Source of the DNA: Anseranas semipalmata
Lineage: Eukaryota > Chordata > Aves > Anseriformes > Anseranatidae
DNA: 64,000 bases
Assembly: GCA_013399115.1 (NCBI GenBank)
Contig: VXAA01000660.1
Coordinates: forward strand, 10,163 to 74,162
Direction: 5' to 3'
How positions within the stretch are numbered: position 1 is the stretch's first letter; every line of letters starts with the position of its first letter. The notes under the pieces are model-generated. The model did not search any database, was not told the DNA's origin, and was given only the letters and a program-made list of their open reading frames with translations. This document shows, piece after piece, positions 1-64,000 of this stretch. Position numbers and translations under genes: made by a program.

Positions 1-266
1 CCGCCTCTCTGTATATCAGTTTTTATTGCTGAGCATGATGTTTTATGGTATGGAATATCCATTTGTCCTGGCTGAGTTCCCTTCCGGCTTCTTGCCCACC
101 CCCAGCCTCCTTGCTGTGGGGCGATGGGTAGAGACAGAGTGTGCCTTGATGCTGTGCAAGCACAGTTCAGCAACAGCCAAAACACTGGCATGTTATCAAC
201 ACAAAGTACAGCACCATAAGGGCTGCTGTGAAGAAAGTTGACTCCATCTTGGCTAGACCCAGTACA
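1..266 (+). mobile_element. ERVL-like LTR remnant (3' portion, cut by window edge)
   Basis: This stretch aligns by eye with the 3' half of the complete LTR at 22109-22722: both share TTTTATTGCTGAG, ATGGTATGGAATATCC, CTTCTTGCCCACCCCCA, AGCCAAAACACTGG, and a terminal block ending in CCCAGTACA. It ends at about 266. The 5' part lies outside the window, so target duplications cannot be tested. No coding content is expected. Confidence 0.75.
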
Positions 267-23853
<23,587 letters not shown>

Positions 23854-25475
23854 GAGGAATCAGAGACAGTGCTTCCATCTCAGAGGCAAAGTTCAGAGCT
23901 GCTTTTTAAATTCTTTTTAATACTGGGTAACTCCATCTGAGTGCAATGTTAATAGCACAACAAATCTGAGAATCCTGAAACAGGTATTAAATTATAAATT
24001 ACTTTTTTTTTTTTTTAAACGAAACGAAACTGTGGAACTTAATTTAGAAAAAAGTACTGGGTGAAGACCAAGACCTTCCCCCACACTCTGGCTTTTATCT
24101 CCATATCACGGTGTAGACTTGTAAGGGGAGAAAAAAATAATACTTCAAAGCACCTGTTTCTTCAGTTGAACATTGGTTTTGATCCTTTTCCCATTCTCAG
24201 TGTTCTGTGAACCTTCCCAGTTTCATCCTTTATTCACAATGAAGAGGGTTTGAGTGACTTGGTTTCTTACATCATAATTGTACTAGCCAGTCACTGTTTG
24301 TGTTTAAAAACACTGTTTGTGTTTTTAAAAAGTTTAAAATCCAGGCCTTTCTGCTGGATTCAGATTTATGTCTGTCGTCATTGAAAATGCTACTTATTAA
24401 AGCCTTCTTTTTCAGAAATGTGGGAATAAGGATGAACTACAGCTGAGGAAATGTACCAATGGCCTCCTTGAAAATGAGGATTAGTCTGTATTCAGTAGCA
24501 GTATAGTGGGATTCTTTTTCTCTTCTCTACTGTGCTTCTAGGGGTGTGGAAAATGTTATAGAGAGTTCAGACAGGACCCATGTGTTAACGAAAGTTACTA
24601 ATTCTTTGTTCTCCCTTTTGCGTGTGAGCATAATGGTTAACAGCTTTTCCACACCTCAGTTCCTCCATTTCTGTCAACCTTTGCCTCATTTTATTGTGTA
24701 TATGGAAGTGGTCAGATGCTTGGACAGTGTGTCAGAGTTTAACTTCAGTTCTGAGGGCAGAGAGAGGTCCGGAGGCTTTGTCCCTCAGTCTGTGGAGGGT
24801 TTTTTCATTAATACGGATCCAACTGAAATAGATAATGTTGGAATACTTAGAAAATATTCCTCATCGTCATTTTGATACAAATAATCCAAGATATGGTTTG
24901 TTCATATAGGTTAGGGAAGGGCAAATGGGTAACTGGGGAAATGGCTTCTGCATCTGTTATCTCAGATGAGAGCTGGAATTAAATTTACTTTTTTTGAATA
25001 AAGATAGCAGTTAAATGTAGGTTTGTATGTACCATACAAATGTTTTGGACCAGACTGAATGCAAGTACTTCATATAAAAATCAGATTTTATATCTGTGGT
25101 AAATTAAAAGGTTCTCTTTGCACAGAGCTGAGCAGAACAAGTCAAAGCAAGTTCTGATCCTTTCAGGTATCGTTCTCAGAGACTTTACTGTTAGCTTAAA
25201 TTTGCTTTTCTGATCATAGGGAAAAATGCCTTGTAAGAAGATGGGCATGATGATGTCTCAGGTGCAGCAAGTTACAAGATGTTCCTGGAAACCCTATGTA
25301 TGCCTTATTCTATTTGTGTTTATACCCTAAAGCATGTGAAACTACAGATATGGACTTAGGAGACAGTTTTACAGATGTGGGGAGCCTATAATTTGTCATG
25401 TTAATTGCATTTAATAAATGGCCTTGAACATAAAAGGGTTAACTTGAATCTGTCAATTCAGAAGGGCAAATAAAT
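23854..25475 (+). other. ZMPSTE24: ZMPSTE24 3' UTR (inferred) and nearby poly(A) signals
   Basis: Non-coding. Candidate poly(A) signals: ATTAAA at 24396-24401, AATAAA at 24997-25002, 25413-25418 and 25469-25474. Which is used cannot be told from sequence. An A/T-rich stretch lies near 24003-24030. The 109-residue open frame at 24546-24875 has no recognisable product and is taken as UTR. Confidence 0.65.
24997..25002 (+). terminator. ZMPSTE24: Candidate poly(A) signal AATAAA
   Basis: Canonical hexamer 1.1 kb after the stop, followed by a GT-rich stretch (TAGGTTTGTATGTACC). It is the first canonical AATAAA I noted in this UTR; the weaker ATTAAA at 24396 could also serve. Confidence 0.45.
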
Positions 25476-26990
25476 GTGTTTTGAGTTGCAGAGATGTTGG
25501 TTGGTGTAAGCCTATGGAAAATATGTTAAATGTGCTCTGTAGGTAAAACATACCCAAAACTGAATTTTGTGGTTATTTCAGAATTGGCAAAACACAAAAG
25601 GAGAGGAAAATGGGATAATGAAGAAAATACCAGTTCCTCTGGAAGCATCTCAGACTTGAAATATTTAGGCTATTAGGTGAAGATAGTATTGTTACGGAAA
25701 TTGCCTGTTGCTTCCTTTTCTTCGCTGTCACTGTCTGGAGATGATCTCCTCAGTTCTTCCAGATAGATTTGTCATCTGACAAGGGTTCAGAGTTGGTTCT
25801 GGTCTGCTGTAGTCACATCTCAGCACTGGCATCTTGTTTGCCAGTGTGTCCTGTAACTTTCTGCCTGTCCATGTACAGGCAGAATGACAGACATCTGGAA
25901 TGCATCACCTGCATGTTGCAGACCTTCTGCAGCCTCTAGTTGGTTCTCGCATTCCTGAGAATGGTCTGAATCACACTTGAGTCTTTCCATGCAGCAGCTG
26001 CTGCTGCCTCCCCAGGTGTCTAGATCCTCCTACAGTGTCTACACAGCCATGTGACCAGTCCTTCCAGAACAGCTTGATGACAAAGTTTGACTACTAGAAT
26101 CAGCTATGTCCCTTCTAATTAATGACCAGTTTTGAGAAACGAGGCAAGAAGATAAGCAGTGGTTGGGTTTTGTTTTCTGTTATCTTTAAGCTAATAATGC
26201 TCAAATATTTAAGGTGAGGGAATGCAGAGCAGAACATCTTTGCCAGTACACACCACACAGGCATCCATGTGGCTGGTGGACACTGACTGGTGGTGTCCTG
26301 CCCAACAGCTGATACCTCCAGCTTCCCATTCTCTGCTTCACCAGCTTTTTCAGGCTGAGAGAGGACATACAGGGGGAGAGGAAAAGTCTAGCCCAAGCCT
26401 CAGAAAGAGACAGAGGAAGGACTAAAATTGAGATGCTTTATGGAAATAGGCAGAAACATTTCTCTTTCACCAGCCTTGGTACATGTCAGGGTACTCCATA
26501 AGTCATGCTGTGGGCATACTGCTAGGGCTGCATACACGGGGCTTCTCACTTTTCTTGGTTGCCAACAGGTCCTGCTACTTTTATCTGGATTAGATGTGTA
26601 GGCAGGGAAACTACAGAAGGGAGGCCTACAGAGGCAAATTTATGGAATTGGTATAAAAGGGAACTGACACGTATTGTTTCAGCTTGCTAAAGTGATCTGT
26701 CGGTGTTTGGGAAGCCTGCAGGATGGAGACCCAATAATGAGCGCTGCAAGGCCAGGGGAGTAACTGGGGATTCCTCTGGAATCTGCCCTACCGGGGAAGT
26801 TATTTGCGAATTCAGAGCAACCCTTACATCTGTATGAATGGCAAGGTCCTGCCAGCAGCAGGATCAGGATGCAGTTTTGGATGATCGTGTTGCTGGCTGC
26901 CTCCACCTCTGGGACTTCTGCTAAGACCACAGGAGACGCAGAGCTGACAGGAGCTCTGGAGGCCAGGCAGCCGGAGTCCGGCTTCAAGAC
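25476..26990. other. Intergenic spacer ZMPSTE24-KDM1A
   Basis: About 1.5 kb with no recognised gene, CR1 or LTR. GC content rises toward the right end as the CpG island is reached. Short open frames on both strands have no recognisable product. Confidence 0.75.
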
Positions 26991-27196
26991 AGCCTCCTCC
27001 CTTGCTGACCCGATCGTCTCCGCCTGATCTCTGTCCTCCCGCCAGGCTGGAGTCTCTGCTGCTCACAACTCGAGACCGCCGGCCCTCCCGCTTTTCCCGC
27101 GCCCCGCGGAGGACAGCCCGCCTGCCCCTCACGGGGCGCTGACCGCACCGCGTCGGGGACGCGGCGAGGCTACGTGGGGGGCGCGAGGACGCAGCC

Positions 27197-27208
27197 TGCG
27201 CATGCGCG
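27197..27208 (+). promoter_or_regulatory. NRF1 consensus site
   Basis: TGCGCATGCGCG, a perfect match to the palindromic NRF1 consensus YGCGCAYGCGCR except for the terminal base context. It lies 129 bases upstream of the KDM1A ATG. Confidence 0.8.
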
Positions 27209-27258
27209 GGCTGGTGCGCGGCTACGAGAGTGCCGGAGCGCGCGCCACGGCCCGGAGG

Positions 27259-27266
27259 TGACGTCA
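27259..27266 (+). promoter_or_regulatory. Full CRE (CREB/ATF site)
   Basis: TGACGTCA palindrome 71 bases upstream of the KDM1A ATG. A full CRE in a CpG island is a common functional promoter element. Confidence 0.8.
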
Positions 27267-27336
27267 GGAGGCGGTGCCGGCAGCCCGCTCGCGGTCCCCT
27301 TTGTGCCAGGCGGTGCGGCGCGGCGCGGCCGGGGCG

Positions 27337-60150
<32,814 letters not shown>

Positions 60151-60177
60151 GTAAAAGATGACATACATGCAACACTT

Positions 60178-61045
60178 AATCATAGTATCAGAGTCATAGA
60201 ATATCCTGAGTTGAAGGGACCCACAAGGATCATCGAGTCCAGCTCCAGGCTCCACACAGAATCACCCAGAAATCAAACTGTATGTCTGAGAGCATTGTCT
60301 GAATGCTTTTGAACTCTGGCAGGCTTGGTGCCATGACCACTCCCTATTGGGGGGAGCCTGTTCAAGTGCCTGACCACTCTCTCAGTGATGAACCTTTTCC
60401 TAACATCCAGCCTGAACCTCCCTTGAGGCAGCTTCATGCCATTCCCTCAGGTCCTGTTGCTGGTCACCAGAGAGAACAGATCAGCGCCTGCCCCTCTGCT
60501 CCCCCTTGTGAGGAAGCTGTAGGCTGTATTGAGATCTGCCCTCAGTCTTCTCTAAGCTGAACAAACCAAGTGACCTCAGCTGCTCATCATACATCTTGCC
60601 CTCTAGAACCTTCACCATCTTCGTAGCCCTCCTTTGGATGCTCTGCCCAAAACTGCACACAGTACTTGAGGTGAGGCTGCACCAGCACAGAGCAGAGCAG
60701 GACAATCACCTCCCTCACGGCTAGCAATGCTGTGCTTGATGCACTCCAGGGTACGGTTGGCCCTTTTGGCTGCCAGGGCACACTATTGACTCAGATTCAA
60801 CTTGCCATTGACCGGAACCCCCGGATCCCTTTCTGCAGGGCTGCTCTCCAGCCTCTCATCCCCTAGTCTGTACATATAGCCAGGGTTGCCCCTTCCCAGG
60901 TGCAGAATCCGGCACTTGCTCTTGTTAAACTTCATATTGTTGGTGATTGCCCAGCCCTCTGATTTGTCCAGATCTCTCTGCAAGGCCTTCTACCCTCAAG
61001 GGAGTCAACAGCTCCTCCCAATTTAGTGTCATTCGAACACTTAAG
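60178..61045 (-). mobile_element. CR1 LINE fragment next to exon 11 donor
   Basis: Antisense, about 870 bp. 3' end near CATAGAATATCCTGAGTTG; the minus strand encodes RT tail pieces ([20 protein letters not shown] in 60783-60983). Frameshifted throughout. Same 3' subtype as the copy at 14284. The 5' boundary near 61045 is approximate. Confidence 0.92.
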
Positions 61046-62874
61046 TCAGTGGTCTCTGAAGACTTCAGCAACCAACTAAAATTATCCAATATAAATGTTT
61101 CCACAACTCTCACTCAGATCCAGCACTCTCGGGGAATGTGATAGATTATAACTCTGGGTTGTAATACTGATAATAAGGCTGTATTTAATATCTTAGTTAC
61201 CTGTCCTTTGTGCTCTTGGTGGAGAGTATTAACATGTTGAAGGTTCAGTTTTAGGTATCTGCCTATGCTGGATCACATCAGAGAGCATTTAACATGTTGA
61301 AAGCTAGGTTTTAAGCTAGATTTGATCTTTAGTACTACCCAGAATAGTCTGAAAATAAAATCTATATTTGAAGAGAGATGCTCTTTCTCTGAGATGAAAC
61401 AGGTGGTTTCCTGACTAAAAGCCTTCTCTCTATCCAAAGACTTTACACAACTCTATCTTGACAAGCTGAGTTAGTCCGTGTGTGTGTGTGTGTGTATAGA
61501 AAAGCCTAGAAACCTTTCTTTCTGTGGTACTGAAAAGACACACTGCTACCCCAGGTCAGATGGAACCAAGGATCATTTTTCAGCTACTTCATCAGAAAAT
61601 ACAAACCTTTATTAGGAAGCCCAGTCTGTTTGGGCTATTCTATAGTCTTGTGGATATTTCTTTTCGAGTCTTTTTATTGTCAGCTAAAAGAGTATAGCAG
61701 ATCTTTTTGAACTGGTAGTACGATCCAGAGCATTTATCAATGTCACATGATGCACTGCAAAGTCAAAATGGCTTCACTGGAAAAAAGAAAATTCAGGTAT
61801 GTACTGAGCTTTTGGAAAAGGCCTCTCCACTTCTGTCCCTGTCCCCACCCATGCCAATAATAAAAAGTACTGCTGAGTCTGTCATTGTACGAGATTGGAA
61901 TATGTGTGTTTATTTTTGTTTTCCCTCTTGTCTAGGTCCTGAATAAGTGGGGATCCAGGTTCTTATAATGAAATAAATTGAGAGAAGACTTTTACATTCC
62001 TTTGCAGTTTTTCCATGACTTTAAAAAAAAAAAAAAAAAGCGAGCAAAGTATTTGTCATTTTATAATCTGGAAAAAGGGCTTGGTTTGTAAAACAGAAAT
62101 GAAGGTAGCACTAGTCTGTACTTTGTCTTCATCTGTAAACCCTGATCAGTACGCATACAATATATATCTATTTTGTGTATTCTCAAAACATACTTTTAAT
62201 TACTTGTAAGTACGTCATTTTCCTCCCTTGCTCATTTTCATGCTTTTTTTAGTGTTGAACAGTGTCAACTATGTGAAAAGGAACAGAGAAAGTAAATGGC
62301 ACGCTGTCCTGTTCTGAGAAAGTATACTCTAATTAGTGAATCTCATTAAATATACTCATCCTTCATTTGCTAAGTACTGATTAACTATCCTTTCATCTTG
62401 CTGTCACCAGCAAAGCTTAGTACTCCATTCAATACTTCAAATCTGTGTGAAGTAACTTATTTATATTGTGTGGCCATACACCATGGTTAGTAAGACTGCA
62501 TAAAACTAAGGATCATGTTTCTTGACTTTTTCTTTGGTGTCGTTAAATGACTTATACAATGCAGATATTTTAAAGTAGGATTCATCTCTTCTTTGTATAT
62601 GAATGAAAAATTCCAGGCTTCTGAGTCAGAGGCATTCATCCTGCTTCTTACATATTTATTTTAGGCTGAGCAAGATTTGTCCTTTCTATCCCTCTTCAGT
62701 TCTTTGCTAACAACGGGATATCTCCCTTTGTTAACAAGATTTAGCTGAGGAATCCCATTTTTATAGTTGGATGTTGAGATTGTACAGCGCAACAATAAAT
62801 AGATAAAAACCCACTACAAGAAACTGGAAGCAAATTCTTTTTAGCTTCTGTTGTCCCCCTCCACCTCCCCCCCC

Positions 62875-62885
62875 NNNNNNNNNNN
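62875..62885. other. Assembly gap of 11 N
   Basis: Between a C-rich run (CCTCCCCCCCC) and a T run; the tract length is not resolved. Confidence 0.95.
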
Positions 62886-63439
62886 CCTTTTTTTTTTTAA
62901 GAAAACGTTTTTCTTTAGTTCTGGGATGCACAAAATAACCCTGGCAAGAGGGCTCTTAAGAGAATGGATATGTGTTTAAAATAGGGAGCACTGACAAAAT
63001 CCTTATTACAGTAGCATCGTTTCCTTTGTTTCCTCCTTTTTATTATCGACAGGGTGAAGACACATCCACCTTACAGAATTTTAATACAAAAAAAAATTCT
63101 GTAGCCATTGGCAGTAATTATTGTTGTATACATTTTGAAGAAATGTTCTAATGCAGGAAAAAAAAAATCTTATCCGTGTATAATAGCTGAAATATCTCGT
63201 GTATGGCTGTTGGATGTTCCATATAGATGTTCAGAAATGATAATCAGCTAATTATGACAGCATTTAAATATCTGTATTAATAATCTGAACTTGTGAAATC
63301 TCTACACGTATCATCTGTGGTGCATACATGTGTAGTAGGTCTTCTGTTTTGTCACCAATGAACAGCTTTGCATTCTTGTTGCTATTATTGGATGCTCCAA
63401 ATTATTCTACCTTCAAAATGTGGTGTGTTGTCTGGGCAC

Positions 63440-64000
63440 CAGGTGCCCACCAAGCCACTTTCACACTCATTCAGCAGGACAGGGGAGAAAATAAGATGAA
63501 ACAACTTGTGGGTTAAGATTAGGACAAGGGAGATAACTCATCAGTTGCTGTGATGGGTAAAACAGACTCAGGGAAGGTTATTTAATTTATTGCTAATTGA
63601 TAACAGAGTTAGGGCAGTGAGAAGTAAAAACACCTTCGCTGCACCCCACTTCTTCCCCAGCTCTACTTCAGTCTCGATTCTTCTACTTCCTCTTCCCCTT
63701 GAGCAGCACAGGGGAACAGGGAATGGAGGTTACAGTCAGTCCAGAACAGTGTCATCTGCTGCTCCTTCGTGGTCACTGTCTTCCCCTGCTGCAGCGTGGG
63801 GTCCCTCCCACGGGATGCAGTCCTTCCCAAACAGATCCTATGTGGGCTTCCCACCGACTGCACTTCTTCAAGAACTGCTCCAATATGGGTCCGTATCATG
63901 GGATACATCCTTAAGGAGCACACTGTTCCAGCATAGGTCCCCCACAGGCAGCAGCTCCTACCAGACCTCCTGCTCCTGTGTGGGCTCCTCTCCATGGGCT
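63440..64000 (+). mobile_element. LTR-retroelement-like remnant, cut by window edge
   Basis: CAGCAGGACAGGGGAGAAAA, GGGTTAAGATTAGGACAAGG, TATTTAATTTATTGCTAATT, then a repeating pattern of GTGGGCTCCTCTCCATGGGC and CCAGCATAGGTCCCCCACAG type text. This pattern is familiar from avian ERVL-type LTRs. Borders are uncertain and no coding domain is visible. Confidence 0.6.

Larger units (their letters stand above)
60151..64000 (+). other. KDM1A: KDM1A intron 11, 5' part, continuing past window
   Basis: At least 3.85 kb. The next coding segment expected in the Tower is not found, so the intron runs off the window. It holds an antisense CR1 (60178-61045), a (TG)n run at about 61478-61495, an 11-N gap (62875-62885) between C-rich and T-rich tracts, and an LTR-like stretch from about 63440. 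61046-62874 otherwise shows nothing recognisable. Confidence 0.85.

Overview
This is a stretch of a bird nuclear genome. The evidence is vertebrate intron/exon structure with GT/AG splice sites, many avian-type CR1 LINE fragments ending in ATTCTATG-like repeats, and ERVL-like LTRs of a kind common in birds. The species cannot be fixed from the sequence. Two housekeeping genes lie head to tail on the + strand: the 3' nine-tenths of ZMPSTE24 (exons 2-10, positions 944-23853) and the 5' half of KDM1A/LSD1 (exons 1-11 plus alternative exon E2a, positions 27337-60150). Almost all other short open frames are chance intron frames or CR1 reverse-transcriptase debris.

Layout: 1-943 is the end of ZMPSTE24 intron 1 (LTR remnant at 1-266). 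944-23853 holds ZMPSTE24 exons 2-10, with the HExxH zinc motif in exon 8 and the third zinc ligand in exon 10. 23854 to about 25.5 kb is the 3' UTR with several poly(A) signals. About 25.5-27.0 kb is a short intergenic spacer. About 27.0-27.6 kb is a CpG-island promoter with NRF1 and CRE sites and KDM1A exon 1, which is cut by a 40-N assembly gap. 30.5-60.2 kb holds KDM1A exons 2-11. 60.2-64 kb is the start of the next intron; the rest of the gene (end of the Tower domain, second half of the amine oxidase domain with the catalytic lysine) lies beyond the window.

The two proteins act separately. ZMPSTE24 is an ER/inner-nuclear-membrane zinc metalloprotease that processes farnesylated prelamin A. 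KDM1A is a nuclear FAD-dependent histone H3K4me1/2 demethylase of the CoREST complex. No shared pathway is implied by their proximity. All readable splice junctions are canonical and the frame is kept across every one, so both genes look functional.

No new multi-gene system is visible. Points worth a second look are the close ZMPSTE24-KDM1A linkage, the conserved E2a alternative exon, an (ATTCT)n array 9 bases after the exon 7 donor of ZMPSTE24, two CR1 copies starting within 28-45 bases of KDM1A splice donors, a solo LTR with perfect 5-bp target duplications, and a decayed SGNH-esterase-like retroelement module inside KDM1A intron 8.
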